A stretch of DNA of 64,000 bases, from positions 1-64,000 of the forward strand of contig JAFPWT010000014.1 in assembly GCA_017394865.1 (NCBI GenBank), given 5' to 3'. Origin of the DNA: Bacteroidales bacterium (GTDB lineage Bacteria > Bacteroidota > Bacteroidia > Bacteroidales > F082). The notes under the pieces were generated by a model, which was not told where the DNA came from, ran no database searches, and worked only from the letters and a program-made list of their open reading frames with translations. This document shows, piece after piece, positions 10,098 through 20,120 of this stretch; the stretch's first letter is position 1, and every line of letters starts with the position of its first letter. A program made the translations under genes and the position numbers.

Positions 10098-10121
10098 CAT
10101 CCTGTTTTAAAAATAATCATT

Positions 10122-12182
10122 ATGGAATCAACCAACAAACACTTCAAGCGTTATACCGTAACCACGGCCTTGCCTTATGCCAACGGCCCCGTCCACATCG
10201 GTCACCTTGCCGGCGTGTATATCCCCGCCGACACCTATGTCCGTTATCTACGAATGCGCGGTGAGGAGGTGCTGTTTGTTGGTGGTTCCGACGAGCACGG
10301 CGTGCCGATCACCATCAAAGCCGAGAAAGAAGGATGCACCCCACAGGACATCGTGGACCGCTACCACAGCATCATCAAGAAGTCGTTCGAGGAGCTCGGC
10401 ATCAGCTACGACATTTATTCGCGTACTTCTTCGAAGATGCATCGTTCCACGGCTCAAGAGTTCTTCAAAAAACTCTACGACGAAGGAAAATTCATCGAAA
10501 AGGAGACGGAGCAATACTTCGACCCCGAACGCCAGAAGTTCCTCTCTGACCGTTATATCGTGGGTACCTGCCCAAAGTGCGGTGCCGACGGTGCTTATGG
10601 CGACCAATGTGAGAAATGTGGTTCTTCTTTGAGCCCTGACGAGCTCATCAACCCGCATTCCCAACTTAGCGGCGCGGCCTTGGTGAAGAAGCCCACCAAA
10701 CACTGGTACCTGCCCCTTGACCAATACGAACCTTGGCTCCGGGAGTGGATTCTCGAAGGCCATAAGGAATGGAAGTCGAATGTCTATGGTCAGGTGAAGA
10801 GCTGGCTCGACGGCGGTCTTCAACCCCGTGCCGTCACCCGTGACCTCGACTGGGGCGTGCCTGTCCCAATTGATGGTGCCGATGGCAAAGTGCTGTACGT
10901 TTGGTTCGATGCGCCGATCGGCTATATTTCAAATACTAAGGAAATCTGCGAACAGCGCGGCGAAGACTGGGAAAAATGGTGGAAAGACCCCGAGACCAAG
11001 TTGGTACACTTCATCGGCAAGGATAATATCGTGTTCCATTGCATTATCTTCCCCTGCATGATGAAGGCCTACGGCGAATACATCATGCCCGACAACGTGC
11101 CGGCCAACGAGTTCCTTAACCTTGAAAACGACAAGATCTCGACTTCGCGCAACTGGGCTGTGTGGCTGCATGAATACCTCGAAGAGTTCCCTGGCAAGCA
11201 GGATGTTCTGCGTTACGTGCTTACGGCCAATGCTCCTGAGACCAAGGACAATAACTTTACTTGGAAGGATTATCAGGACCGCAACAATAACGAACTGCTA
11301 GCCATCTTCGGCAACTTCGTTAACCGCACCTTGGTGCTAACTCATAAGTATTATGAAGGCGCAGTACCGGCTTTGGGTGAATTGAACGAGGTGGATCAAG
11401 CTGCCATTGCCGAGATGAATGCCTATCCTGAGAAGATAGGCCATTTGCTGGATACCTACAAGTTCCGCGAGGCGCTCTCTGAGTTGATGAACTTAGCCCG
11501 TTTGGGTAACAAATACCTTACCGACAACGAGCCTTGGAAACAAATCAAGACCGATCCCGAACGCGTAAAAACAGTGATGGCTGTTTCGCTACAGATTGTG
11601 GCACACCTTGCCATCCTCAGCGAGCCCTTCCTGCCGTTCAGCGCCCATAAACTGCAGGCTATGATTGGCCTTTCCGTGAAGGGCTGGAACGACGCTTGCG
11701 AAACCGTTTTGTTGCCCGAAGGCCATGTCATTGGTCAGCCCGAGTTGCTGTTTGAGAAGATCGAGGACAGCGTGGTGGCCGCCCAGCTGCAGAAGCTGGA
11801 GGACACCAAGAAGGCCAACCAGCTCAACGCATGGAAGCCCGCCGAGGTGAAGCCCGTGGTGAGCTTCGATGACTACATGAAAGTCGATGTCCGCGTGGGC
11901 ACTGTCCTCGAGTGTCAGAAGGTACCGAAGGCCGATAAGTTGCTGCAGTTCCTCATCGACGACGGCATGAACAAACGCACCATCGTGAGCGGCATCGCCA
12001 AATACTACACCGAGCCTGAAAAACTTGTGGGCAAACAGGTGTGCTTTATTGCCAACTTCGAACCGCGCAAGCTCAAAGGTGTTGTCAGCGAGGGCATGAT
12101 TCTCTCCGCTGAGGATAAGGATGGTCGTCTCGTACTGCTTACTCCTGGTGATCTAGTCGCTCCTGGGTGCTCCGTAGGTTAA
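10122..12182 (+). CDS. metG: Methionyl-tRNA synthetase
   Basis: 686 residues, class I aminoacyl-tRNA synthetase charging tRNA-Met in the cytosol. The HIGH motif is seen in [12 protein letters not shown] near the N terminus. The KMSKS motif appears as the variant KISTS ([11 protein letters not shown]). A zinc knuckle [18 protein letters not shown] occurs near residue 150. The C-terminal ~110 residues ([20 protein letters not shown] onward) are the EMAP/Trbp111-like tRNA-binding and dimerisation domain. I chose ATG 10122 ([11 protein letters not shown]) over an in-frame codon at 10095, which lies inside the promoter. The 3' end overlaps the convergent yraN by four bases. Confidence 0.97.
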   Translation: MESTNKHFKRYTVTTALPYANGPVHIGHLAGVYIPADTYVRYLRMRGEEVLFVGGSDEHGVPITIKAEKEGCTPQDIVDRYHSIIKKSFEELGISYDIYSRTSSKMHRSTAQEFFKKLYDEGKFIEKETEQYFDPERQKFLSDRYIVGTCPKCGADGAYGDQCEKCGSSLSPDELINPHSQLSGAALVKKPTKHWYLPLDQYEPWLREWILEGHKEWKSNVYGQVKSWLDGGLQPRAVTRDLDWGVPVPIDGADGKVLYVWFDAPIGYISNTKEICEQRGEDWEKWWKDPETKLVHFIGKDNIVFHCIIFPCMMKAYGEYIMPDNVPANEFLNLENDKISTSRNWAVWLHEYLEEFPGKQDVLRYVLTANAPETKDNNFTWKDYQDRNNNELLAIFGNFVNRTLVLTHKYYEGAVPALGELNEVDQAAIAEMNAYPEKIGHLLDTYKFREALSELMNLARLGNKYLTDNEPWKQIKTDPERVKTVMAVSLQIVAHLAILSEPFLPFSAHKLQAMIGLSVKGWNDACETVLLPEGHVIGQPELLFEKIEDSVVAAQLQKLEDTKKANQLNAWKPAEVKPVVSFDDYMKVDVRVGTVLECQKVPKADKLLQFLIDDGMNKRTIVSGIAKYYTEPEKLVGKQVCFIANFEPRKLKGVVSEGMILSAEDKDGRLVLLTPGDLVAPGCSVG

Positions 12183-12544
12183 TGGGAAGTGATAATAAAA
12201 GCGTCCTCGATGTGTTCGACGCGTTGTTCCGTGTCATTAATGACAATTGAGATGATGTCGAATCGGACGTCAACATCCATTTTTTTGTAACGAACATAGG
12301 CATCTGCTGCCCAAATGAGCATCCGTTGTTTGCTGACACCTACGGCGAGATCAGGCTCACCGAAGTCATAGGATTTACGTGTTTTTACTTCCACGGCAAC
12401 CAATGTATTGTCTTTTAATGCGATGATATCAATCTCCTTATGCCCAGACCGCCAGTTGCGTTCGAGAATCTGATACCCATTGTCGATTAAGTGTTCCACA
12501 GCGAGGTCTTCGCCTCTTTTTCCAAGGTCGTGAGGTTCTATCAT
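12179..12544 (-). CDS. yraN: YraN family (UPF0102) nuclease-like protein
   Basis: 121 residues from the start [15 protein letters not shown]. The PD-(D/E)XK core is visible: the early helix [12 protein letters not shown], then [12 protein letters not shown] and VAVEVKTRK, giving the E-D-ExK set. YraN proteins are predicted nucleases, and some characterised relatives cleave branched DNA; the cellular role is unsettled. An in-frame codon 48 bases further upstream was rejected because the -7 box at 12559-12566 lies between the two. The gene is divergent from the GH92 gene and convergent with metG. Confidence 0.88.
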   Translation of the reverse strand: MIEPHDLGKRGEDLAVEHLIDNGYQILERNWRSGHKEIDIIALKDNTLVAVEVKTRKSYDFGEPDLAVGVSKQRMLIWAADAYVRYKKMDVDVRFDIISIVINDTEQRVEHIEDAFIITSH

Positions 12545-12558
12545 TTTCAAATTTTTTA

Positions 12559-12566
12559 CAAAGATA
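12559..12566 (-). promoter_or_regulatory. -7 box for yraN
   Basis: The minus strand reads TATCTTTG, 14 bases before the start at 12544. It lies 12 bases from the opposing GH92 promoter. Confidence 0.65.
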
Positions 12567-12578
12567 AAATAAATTTTG

Positions 12579-12586
12579 TATTTTTG
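12579..12586 (+). promoter_or_regulatory. -7 box for the GH92 gene
   Basis: TATTTTTG, 17 bases before ATG 12604. The longer frame beginning at 12586 starts on the last base of this box and is not used. Confidence 0.65.
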
Positions 12587-12603
12587 TGGCAAAATCCTAT
12601 TCT

Positions 12604-14943
12604 ATGAAGAAAATAATTCTATGGGCTGCTGTTTGCTTGCTTCTTTTGGGATGCAACGAAACGCCCTTTGTTATTGAAAACACCCCCGATTATACCCATT
12701 ATGTCAACCCTATCATCGGTACTAACGGCATGGGGCATACTTTCCCTGGGGCATGCGCCCCGTTTGGCATCGTGCAACTGAGTCCTGATACCGACACCGT
12801 GCCACATGACATCGACGGTGTTTACCAGCCCAGGGTATATGAATATTGCGCAGGCTATCAACATAAAGACAGCACCATCGTGGGCTTCAGCCATACTCAC
12901 TTCAGTGGTACAGGCCATTCCGACTTGGGCGATATCCTCGTGATGCCCGTCACGGGAGCCATCAAATTCAACCCAGGAACACAAACCGATCCCGATGCAG
13001 GCTATCGCTCACGCTACCGCCATGAAACGGAGACGGCCACCCCGGGATACTACACTGTAACCCTCGACGATTATGGCGTAAAAGCCGAACTCACTGCCAC
13101 CGAGCATGTGGGAGTACACCGCTATTCCTATCCCGAAGGACAAAACGGAAGCATGATCATCGACTTGCAGCACGGCATCTACAACTATGATGGCAAGACG
13201 CTTTGGGCAAATCTCCGAGTGGAGAACGATACCCTGCTCACGGGATATCGCATTACTAACGGTTGGGCGCGCACCAACTATACTTATTTTGCCATCAGCT
13301 TCAACCAGCCCATCGCCGACTACGGCTATCGGGAACTGGAGAAGCCCAAATACAACGGCATGTGGGGCAAGTTCGATGTGAAACATCACTTCCCGGAGAT
13401 GACCGGGCGTAAAATTGTGGCCTATTTCACCTTCAACAATCCCCAAACACTGGAGATGAAAGTCGCTCTCTCCGCTACCAGTACCGAAGGGGCGTTGAAG
13501 AACCTCCATGCTGAAACTGATGGTCGTGACTTCGAACAGTTATTGGCTGAAACGCAAACCAAGTGGAACAAAGAACTCTCAGTGATAGAAGCCGAAGGCA
13601 CCGAGGATCAGAAGGCCATGCTCTATACCTCTTTATACCATACGATGATCAATCCTTCCGTCTATATGGACGTGGACGGGCAGTATCGCGGCATCGACCA
13701 TAACATCCATCAGGCGGAAAGCTTCACCAACTATACTGTGTTTTCGCTGTGGGACACCTACCGCGCCTTGCATCCGCTGTTCAACGTGCTGCAACTCCAA
13801 CGTAACGCCGATATGGTGGAATCTATGCTCAAGCACAGCGAGCAGAGCGTCCACGGATTGCTTCCCGTATGGTCGCACATGGGCAACGAGAATTGGTGTA
13901 TGATCGGTTATCATGCCACTTCAGTTCTTGCTGATGCCTACAAAAAAGGCATAGTACCACAAAATAGCGAAATGCTAAAGGCTATGCGCCGCAGCTCCAC
14001 CTGTCCCTACTACGTGAACCTATCAGACTATCAGCGCCTTGGCTATGTGCCTTTTGATCGTAACAGCGGCTGTGTGTCCATTACCCTCGAATACGCCTAC
14101 GACGACTGGGCCATCTACCAAGCAGCCCTGAAAGCTGGTGATACCGTTATGGCCTCGGAATACCAACAGCGTGCAACCAACTGGATCAACACCTTCGACA
14201 CTTCGTTGGGTTTTGCCCGTCCGAGAATGAGCGACGGCAGTTGGAAAGAGCCCTTTAGCCTGATGGACACTGAAGGGGAGGGCTTTGTAGAAGGCAACTC
14301 CAGGGTGTATTCGTTTTATGTGCCGCATGATGTGAAGGGACTCATCGAAGCTATGGGCGGTGATGAACGGTTTATCCACAACCTCGACACGCTATTTGTG
14401 ATGCAGCTTCCTAAAGAATTCTTCGAGAACACCGAAGACGTCACCGAGGAAGGCTTGATGGGTTGCTACAACCACGGCAATGAGCCGGCGCATCATATTG
14501 CCTACCTCTATAACTGGAGTTCGCAGCCTTACAAGACCCAATATTGGCTCCGCGAGATTATGAATCGTTTCTACAAGAACAACATCGACGGACTCTGCGG
14601 CAACGACGACTGCGGTCAAATGTCGGCCTGGTACATCTTCTCTGTGATGGGTTTCTATCCTGTTTGTCCTGGCAGTGACCAGTATGTACTTGGTGCGCCT
14701 TATCTGCCTTACATGAAGGTTCGTTTGGGTAATGGCCGCATCTTGGAAATCAAAGCTCCTAACGTGAGCGACGAAAACCGTTACGTCCAAAAGGTGATGT
14801 TGAATGGTCAAGAGATCACCAAACTTTATCTTACTCACGACCAGTTGATGCAGGGCGGTGAGCTTTTCTTCGAGATGGGTTCCGAGCCGAATTACGAGCG
14901 CGGTTTGAATCCTGAAGATAAACCCTATTCAATGACGGAATAA
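12604..14943 (+). CDS. GH92 family alpha-mannosidase, lipoprotein
   Basis: 779 residues. A lipoprotein signal ends in LLLLGC (Cys about residue 17), so it is anchored in a membrane facing the periplasm or surface. The GH92 opening signature YVNPIIGTNGMGHTFPGACA is present. The C-terminal catalytic region has GNEPAHHIAYLYNW, with Glu627 in the family's acid position, and GNDDCGQMSAWYIFSVMGF, with Asp668/Asp669 in the base region. GH92 enzymes are calcium-dependent exo-alpha-mannosidases that trim N-glycans and mannans. There is no SusC/SusD pair nearby, so it is a stand-alone enzyme. Linkage specificity cannot be read from sequence. Confidence 0.93.
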   Translation: MKKIILWAAVCLLLLGCNETPFVIENTPDYTHYVNPIIGTNGMGHTFPGACAPFGIVQLSPDTDTVPHDIDGVYQPRVYEYCAGYQHKDSTIVGFSHTHFSGTGHSDLGDILVMPVTGAIKFNPGTQTDPDAGYRSRYRHETETATPGYYTVTLDDYGVKAELTATEHVGVHRYSYPEGQNGSMIIDLQHGIYNYDGKTLWANLRVENDTLLTGYRITNGWARTNYTYFAISFNQPIADYGYRELEKPKYNGMWGKFDVKHHFPEMTGRKIVAYFTFNNPQTLEMKVALSATSTEGALKNLHAETDGRDFEQLLAETQTKWNKELSVIEAEGTEDQKAMLYTSLYHTMINPSVYMDVDGQYRGIDHNIHQAESFTNYTVFSLWDTYRALHPLFNVLQLQRNADMVESMLKHSEQSVHGLLPVWSHMGNENWCMIGYHATSVLADAYKKGIVPQNSEMLKAMRRSSTCPYYVNLSDYQRLGYVPFDRNSGCVSITLEYAYDDWAIYQAALKAGDTVMASEYQQRATNWINTFDTSLGFARPRMSDGSWKEPFSLMDTEGEGFVEGNSRVYSFYVPHDVKGLIEAMGGDERFIHNLDTLFVMQLPKEFFENTEDVTEEGLMGCYNHGNEPAHHIAYLYNWSSQPYKTQYWLREIMNRFYKNNIDGLCGNDDCGQMSAWYIFSVMGFYPVCPGSDQYVLGAPYLPYMKVRLGNGRILEIKAPNVSDENRYVQKVMLNGQEITKLYLTHDQLMQGGELFFEMGSEPNYERGLNPEDKPYSMTE

Positions 14944-14947
14944 TTCT

Positions 14948-14955
14948 TATCTTTG
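14948..14955 (+). promoter_or_regulatory. -7 box for mnmA, almost touching the start codon
   Basis: TATCTTTG ends only four bases before ATG 14960, predicting a leaderless or nearly leaderless message. The box lies just after the stop codon of the GH92 gene. Confidence 0.65.
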
Positions 14956-14959
14956 CCCC

Positions 14960-16027
14960 ATGAACATTGCCGCATTAGTATCGGGAGGAGTGGACAGCTC
15001 CGTGGTAGTGCCGCTGCTTAAGGAGCAGGGCTATGATCCGCATATTTTCTATATCAAGATCGGGATGGAAGGGAAGGAAGACCTGTCGAGTTGTCCTTCG
15101 GAAGAGGATATAGAAATCACCACTTACATCGCCAAGAAATACGGCTGCAAGTTCAATATTGTGGATCTGCAACATGAGTATTTTGAGACGGTCGGAAAGT
15201 ATACCATGGAGATGGTACGCAAAGGCCTCACGCCCAATCCTGATGTGATGTGCAACCGTTGGATCAAACTTGGTGCCTTCGAGGAGAAGGAAGGCCATAA
15301 CTTCGATAAAATCGCTACGGGACACTACGCCCGGTCTTGGGAAGATCAAAACGGTATCTTCTGGCTCGGCACCGCGGCAGATACCTTCAAGGATCAGACC
15401 TATTTTCTGGGGCGAATTACCTACGCCCAACTGAGCAAAGTGATCTTTCCCATTGGCGACTTGCCCAAACCAGAAGTGCGCAAATTGGCAGCCAAATACA
15501 AGCTCCCAAGCGCGGAACGCCACGATAGTCAAGGCATCTGCTTCTTAGGCAAGATCAACTATAACGACTATATCCGCGAATACCTTGGCGAGATGCCGGG
15601 CGACATCGTAGAGCTTGAAACCGGCAAAAAATTGGGTCGTCATAAAGGCTTCTGGTTCCATACCATCGGGCAACGCAAAGGCCTCGGTCTCGGCGGAGGC
15701 CCATGGTTCGTGGTCAAGAAGGATATCCCCAACAATATTGTGTATGTGTCGCAAGGCTATGACCCTGTGGCGCAATATACCGACATCATCCCGCTGGGCG
15801 ATATTCAAATGATGAACCCCACACTCCACCTCACCGAAGGCATGCGGGTGCGCTACAAGATTCGTCACCAGCCTGAGTTTACCATGGGAACGATCCATAT
15901 CACCGAACAAGGTGCCGACATCATCTCCGATGTGGCCATTTCGGGCATTGCCCCAGGACAGTTCGGGGTGATGTATCACGAGACAGAACCTTATGTTTTG
16001 GGTAGCGGAGTAATTATAGAACGGTAA
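14960..16027 (+). CDS. mnmA: tRNA-specific 2-thiouridylase MnmA
   Basis: 355 residues. It adds sulfur to U34 of tRNA-Glu, -Gln and -Lys using ATP. The PP-loop is ALVSGGVDSSV at residues 5-15. Both catalytic cysteines are present: Cys98 in TPNPDVMCNRWIK and Cys194 in DSQGICFLGK. HTIGQRKGLGLGGGPWFV marks the central domain and the C-terminal beta-barrel is complete. Its start sits just after a -7 box. Its 3' end overlaps the convergent pseudouridine synthase by 14 bases. Confidence 0.95.
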   Translation: MNIAALVSGGVDSSVVVPLLKEQGYDPHIFYIKIGMEGKEDLSSCPSEEDIEITTYIAKKYGCKFNIVDLQHEYFETVGKYTMEMVRKGLTPNPDVMCNRWIKLGAFEEKEGHNFDKIATGHYARSWEDQNGIFWLGTAADTFKDQTYFLGRITYAQLSKVIFPIGDLPKPEVRKLAAKYKLPSAERHDSQGICFLGKINYNDYIREYLGEMPGDIVELETGKKLGRHKGFWFHTIGQRKGLGLGGGPWFVVKKDIPNNIVYVSQGYDPVAQYTDIIPLGDIQMMNPTLHLTEGMRVRYKIRHQPEFTMGTIHITEQGADIISDVAISGIAPGQFGVMYHETEPYVLGSGVIIER

Positions 16028-16697
16028 ATGAGGGCCAGGGCTCAGCCTTAGGCAATGGAGCTGTAATCTCCACAGGTGTCTTCTGCACGGGATGTTCAAA
16101 CGAAATCCGATAAGCATGTAAACAGATAGACGCATCAGGATTACTCCGAGGATATCCGTATTTTAAGTCACCTTTAATAGGACAACCTATATGTGCCAGC
16201 TGGCAGCGGATCTGATGATGGCGACCAGTGAAAAGTTCAACCTCCAGCAAATAATAGTTGTCCGATTTACCTACCAAACGATAGCTCAGGCGCGCTAATT
16301 TGGATTCTTTAGTACCTTCAGGAACCACAAACGACTTATTTTGCTTCTCGTTCTTTACGAGGTAATTTTCCAGTATGTCGGCGTCTTTTGGAGGTCGGTT
16401 TTTTACAATTGCCAAATAAATCTTATGGAAGTCGCGATCCTTCACCTTCACGGTCATGCGTGAAAGAGCCTTGCTTGTCTTGGCAAACACCACAGCACCA
16501 CTTACAGGACGATCGATACGGTGTACCAAGCCGGCAAACACGTTCCCGGGTTTGTCGTATTTTTCCTTGATGTATTGTTTTACATCGTCGAGTAGACATA
16601 CATCACCAGTCTTGTCGCCTTGGACAATCTCTGATGGGAGCTTGTTCACCACAATCAGATGATTGTCTTCGTATAATATTCTATCGTCAATTTTCAT
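16014..16697 (-). CDS. RluA-family RNA pseudouridine synthase
   Basis: 227 residues from MKIDDRILYEDNHL. It converts uridine to pseudouridine in rRNA or tRNA. The catalytic motif is GLVHRIDRPVSGAVVFAKT with the nucleophilic Asp. ELFTGRHHQIRCQLAHIGCP and GDLKYGYPR are the other RluA-type motifs. There is no S4 domain, so it is a short single-domain member; the substrate cannot be assigned. It lies eight bases after the GH97 gene and is probably transcribed with it. A 67-codon in-frame upstream extension overlaps the GH97 3' end and was rejected. Confidence 0.9.
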   Translation of the reverse strand: MKIDDRILYEDNHLIVVNKLPSEIVQGDKTGDVCLLDDVKQYIKEKYDKPGNVFAGLVHRIDRPVSGAVVFAKTSKALSRMTVKVKDRDFHKIYLAIVKNRPPKDADILENYLVKNEKQNKSFVVPEGTKESKLARLSYRLVGKSDNYYLLEVELFTGRHHQIRCQLAHIGCPIKGDLKYGYPRSNPDASICLHAYRISFEHPVQKTPVEITAPLPKAEPWPSFTVL

Positions 16698-16705
16698 TTT
16701 TCCGT

Positions 16706-18805
16706 TTAAAACACCATCACCGCTCCACCGCCTTTGGCGAGATGGACTTTTACGGTATTGCCCATTACCTGAACTTGCTCGGAGACATAGTCCTTGCCTA
16801 CACGGTTGGCGTTGGGACCGTCGCGGAAGATCTTGCCCGACTTGGCTCCAAAACCAGGCAACACGGAAAGATCCAAAACCAAATCGCGCTCCTCCCAATT
16901 GGTAATGGCACCGACATACCAGTGGAAACCTTTCTTTCTGGCAATCACAAGGTATTCGCCAACCTTGCCGTCCAACACCACAGTCTCATCCCAAGTGGTG
17001 GGAACGCTGGCGATGAATTGGGTGCATTCGTCCTCCTTCAGATAGTTGCTTGGGCTGTCGCACAGCATGTTGAAAGGCGACTCGAAAATGACGTATTCGG
17101 CCAATTGACGGCAACGGGTGCCTTGGCTCATAGGCTCACCCCAGTTGGCGGCAAAGCTGTTTCTTTGGGCGTTTTTCATCGCGCCTTGGGTATAGTCGAA
17201 CGAGCCTGCCACCATACGGATGAAGGGAATGGTAACCTCGTTTAAAGCGAGGTCGCCTTCATTGTCCCACTTGGCCTGCTCCAAACCGTACACGCCTTCG
17301 TAGTTCAACACATTAGGATAGGTGCGACTCAATCCTGTAGGTTTATAGGCCCCGTGGAAGTCAATGAAGAGATGGTATTTGGCTGCCATTTCCGCCATGC
17401 GGTAGTAGAAATCAACTACCTTCTGATCGTCACGATCCATAAAGTCGACCTTGAAGCCTTTTACGCCCATCTCGGAATAATGTTGGCAAACATGTTCCAT
17501 ATCCTTGTCAATGGCAGCGTAGCCAGCCCAGAGGACAATGCCTACGTTGCGTTCTTTGCCATAGTTCACCAACTCTTGAAGATCGATTTCAGGCACTACT
17601 TGGAATAAATCGGCTTGTTTGTTCACGGCCCAACCTTCGTCCAAGATGACATATTCGATGCCGTATTTCGAGGCAAAGTCGATATAGTATTTATAGGTGT
17701 CGTTGTTGATGCCGGCTTTGAAAGGCACACCATAGATATTCCAGTTGTTCCACCAGTCCCAAGCCACCTTACCGGGCTTGATCCAGTCGAGGTCTTTAAC
17801 GCGGCAGGGGGAGGCGAGGCGGTACACCATGTCGCTGTTGGCCAGGTCTTTGTCGTTTTCGGAAATCACAATGCATCTCCACGGGAAGCTACGCTTGCCT
17901 TTCACTTTGGCGATGTAATTCTCACGCTCTTTCACCACATACTGCAAGTTGTTATGTCCGCCTTGTTCTTCTATCTTGGGATAACCAGCATGAATAGCGG
18001 TGAAACCCGTTTTGCCGTGTTCGTTGCGTAATAGCAGCCCCGGGAAGTCCTCTAAATCAGCCTCGGTGATGACGGCCTTTTTTCCGTCTTTTAATTCCAC
18101 CAAGGCGGGCAGAAACACCAGCCTTTCTGGTTCCATCTTGCTTAAGGGAGTGATGGTATAGGTGTTTTCAAACGAGGTAAAAAACTGTTGCTGGATGAAG
18201 TCGCCTTCGCCTTTGCGGGCGTTCACGTAGGGGATCCACGCGGTGTAATCCTCGTCAAAGTTGAAATCAGCGGTTTCGCTAACCACTTTGAAAGGTTTTT
18301 TAAAGTTGGTTTCAAATCGATAGGCCACGCCGTCATTGTAGGCGCGGAAAACCACTTTATAGTTGCCTTTAATATAATCGCTTTTCAAACAGAGTGTCAG
18401 TTCGTTATATTGGTCTTGGATTTCAGATCTCTTATAAAAGGGAGCTTTGATGGTTTGATCCACGGATGTGGTCTTGGTTGAAGTGATGGACGGTTTAGTG
18501 GAAATACCTAATTCGGGACATCCTGTTATTCCAATATCAATCATCATGGCTATTTCCGACTTGTCCAAAACAATAGTCTCTTCGTGTTTTACGGAATAGC
18601 ATAAACGGTACTCAGTAAAATCATGAAATCGTTTGTCGGGATAGGGTGAATTCATTAGCATCACCACATCATGCTCATCTTCTGAGACTGTCACGGTGAT
18701 TTTCCCGTCAGGCGACTGTACGATATATTGCTCCTGAGCCAAGAGACAAGAAATATTTGTGCTCACCAGAACAAGAAATAATAGAAACAAGGCCTTGTTT
18801 TTCAT
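16706..18805 (-). CDS. GH97 family glycosidase, probably retaining type
   Basis: 699 residues with a signal peptide (MKNKALFLLFLVLV..., cleavage near LLAQ-EQ). The N-terminal beta-sandwich, the TIM-barrel (KVAWDWWNNWNIYG near 350, IEYVILDEGWA near 385) and the C-terminal domain are complete. GH97 contains inverting alpha-glucosidases (SusB) and retaining alpha-galactosidases. The SusB base lies in a HEAVRPTG-like motif. Here that motif reads HGAYKPTG (Gly485), so the inverting Glu is missing, while KVDFMDRDD at 452-460 supplies Asp454, a nucleophile candidate of the retaining clade. A retaining alpha-galactosidase-like activity is therefore inferred. It acts in the periplasm, and is divergent from tatA. 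Confidence 0.9.
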   Translation of the reverse strand: MKNKALFLLFLVLVSTNISCLLAQEQYIVQSPDGKITVTVSEDEHDVVMLMNSPYPDKRFHDFTEYRLCYSVKHEETIVLDKSEIAMMIDIGITGCPELGISTKPSITSTKTTSVDQTIKAPFYKRSEIQDQYNELTLCLKSDYIKGNYKVVFRAYNDGVAYRFETNFKKPFKVVSETADFNFDEDYTAWIPYVNARKGEGDFIQQQFFTSFENTYTITPLSKMEPERLVFLPALVELKDGKKAVITEADLEDFPGLLLRNEHGKTGFTAIHAGYPKIEEQGGHNNLQYVVKERENYIAKVKGKRSFPWRCIVISENDKDLANSDMVYRLASPCRVKDLDWIKPGKVAWDWWNNWNIYGVPFKAGINNDTYKYYIDFASKYGIEYVILDEGWAVNKQADLFQVVPEIDLQELVNYGKERNVGIVLWAGYAAIDKDMEHVCQHYSEMGVKGFKVDFMDRDDQKVVDFYYRMAEMAAKYHLFIDFHGAYKPTGLSRTYPNVLNYEGVYGLEQAKWDNEGDLALNEVTIPFIRMVAGSFDYTQGAMKNAQRNSFAANWGEPMSQGTRCRQLAEYVIFESPFNMLCDSPSNYLKEDECTQFIASVPTTWDETVVLDGKVGEYLVIARKKGFHWYVGAITNWEERDLVLDLSVLPGFGAKSGKIFRDGPNANRVGKDYVSEQVQVMGNTVKVHLAKGGGAVMVF

Positions 18806-18813
18806 AGATTTGT

Positions 18814-18821
18814 TATTTTTG
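18814..18821 (+). promoter_or_regulatory. -7 box for tatA
   Basis: TATTTTTG, 21 bases before ATG 18843, in the short divergent gap to the GH97 gene. Confidence 0.65.
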
Positions 18822-18842
18822 CAGCAAATAAACTATTTGATT

Positions 18843-19028
18843 ATGGCACTTTTATTCATTGGCACTACGGAAATCATCATCATCGCTTTGGTTGTGCTGT
18901 TGTTATTTGGTGGCACGCAGATCCCGAAACTGATGCGCGGTCTCGGCAGAGGCGTCAAGGAATTCAAGGATGGTGTGAACGGAAAAGACGAGGAAGAGAA
19001 GAGTGATGAAGTGAAAAGTGAAAAGTAA
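18843..19028 (+). CDS. tatA: Twin-arginine translocase subunit TatA/E
   Basis: 61 residues. One N-terminal membrane helix (IGTTEIIIIALVVLLLFGG) is followed by the conserved hinge GGTQIPKLMRGLGRGVKEFKDG and a short charged tail. This is the complete small TatA fold that forms the pore for folded twin-arginine substrates. ATG 18843 was chosen because the box at 18814-18821 precedes it and the preceding codons overlap GH97. No tatC is in the window, so it is a detached subunit gene. The 3' end forms one arm of a stem-loop. Confidence 0.92.
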   Translation: MALLFIGTTEIIIIALVVLLLFGGTQIPKLMRGLGRGVKEFKDGVNGKDEEEKSDEVKSEK

Positions 19029-19067
19029 AAAGTGAAAAATTGTCAAATTCAACTCTTCACTTTTCAC
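19011..19067. terminator. Stem-loop between convergent tatA and pheS
   Basis: GTGAAAAGTGAA (19011-19022) pairs perfectly with TTCACTTTTCAC (19056-19067) across a 33-base loop. The left arm lies in the last codons of tatA. The position suits a shared bidirectional terminator; there is no long T-run. Confidence 0.55.
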
Positions 19068-19076
19068 CTTTAACTC

Positions 19077-20108
19077 TTAACTAAGCTCGAACTGTTCCAA
19101 GAACTTCAGATCGTTTTCAAAGAACAATCGTAAGTCATTAATGCCATACTTCAGCATGGCGATGCGTTCTACGCCCATGCCGAAGGCGAATCCTGTATAC
19201 TTTTCAGGATCGATGCCGCTGGCGATCAGGATATTGGGATCGCACATGCCGCAACCTAGGATTTCCACCCAACCGGTGTGTTTGCAAATGTTGCAGCCCT
19301 TGCCGCCGCAGATGTTGCATGAGATATCCATCTCAGCCGAGGTCTCAGTGAAGGGGAAGAAGGAGGGACGGAAACGCACCTTAGTGCCTTCGCCGAAGAA
19401 CTCCTGCACAAAGTGGTAGAGTGTCTGTTTCAGGTCGGCAAAGGATACGTTTTCGTCGATATACAGGCCTTCAATCTGATGGAAAATGCAGTGGGCGCGG
19501 GCCGAGATGGCCTCGTTGCGGAATACACGACCAGGAGCGATGACGCGAATGGGCGGTTGTTGCTTTTCCATGGCGCGGACTTGCACACTCGAGGTGTGGG
19601 TGCGGAGTAGGATGTCAGTGACTTTGTTGACATTCGGTTCCTTGTTGATGAAGAAGGTGTCCTGCATGTCGCGTGCCGGATGGTCGAGCGGGAAGTTCAA
19701 GGCCGAGAACACATGGTAGTCGTCCTCGATTTCGGGACCTTCGACGATGGTAAAGCCGAGGTGCGAGAAGATCTCATTGATGTCGCGACGGACCACCGAG
19801 AGGGGATGGCGAGAACCACGTATCTCGGCAGCGGGCATGGTCATATCGAAACCAGCATCAGAGCTGCTCTGGGTCTCGAATAATGCCAACTGTTCCTCTA
19901 CTTTGGCGGTGACGGCATTCTTCAATTCGTTGAGCAACATGCCCATCTCCTTACGCTGCTCAGGAGGTACATTCTTGAAATCGGCGAACAAGGCGGGGAT
20001 AATACCTTTTTTGCTCAAATAGGTGATACGGAAGTTTTCCAGTGCTTCTTTGTTTTCGGCCTGGAAGCCTTTCACTTCATTCAGTATCTGTTCGATTTTC
20101 TCTTTCAT
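19077..20108 (-). CDS. pheS: Phenylalanyl-tRNA synthetase alpha subunit
   Basis: 343 residues, class II synthetase catalytic subunit that pairs with PheT (not in the window). An N-terminal coiled coil covers about 1-90. Motif 2 is seen as GRVFRNEAISARAHCIFHQI and the Phe-binding region as RPSFFPFTETSAEMDI. Motif 3 is FGMGVERIAMLKYGI near the C terminus. Four cysteines (CNICGGKGCNICKHTG) form a small Zn-type knuckle found in some PheS proteins. It is last in a minus-strand operon, 12 bases after the cyclophilin gene. Confidence 0.96.
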   Translation of the reverse strand: MKEKIEQILNEVKGFQAENKEALENFRITYLSKKGIIPALFADFKNVPPEQRKEMGMLLNELKNAVTAKVEEQLALFETQSSSDAGFDMTMPAAEIRGSRHPLSVVRRDINEIFSHLGFTIVEGPEIEDDYHVFSALNFPLDHPARDMQDTFFINKEPNVNKVTDILLRTHTSSVQVRAMEKQQPPIRVIAPGRVFRNEAISARAHCIFHQIEGLYIDENVSFADLKQTLYHFVQEFFGEGTKVRFRPSFFPFTETSAEMDISCNICGGKGCNICKHTGWVEILGCGMCDPNILIASGIDPEKYTGFAFGMGVERIAMLKYGINDLRLFFENDLKFLEQFELS

Positions 20109-20120
20109 TGGGAATAAGAA

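Noticed and set aside
10095-10121. Upstream in-frame start for metG
   Set aside because: It falls within the TAnnTTTG promoter box; family alignment begins after ATG 10122.
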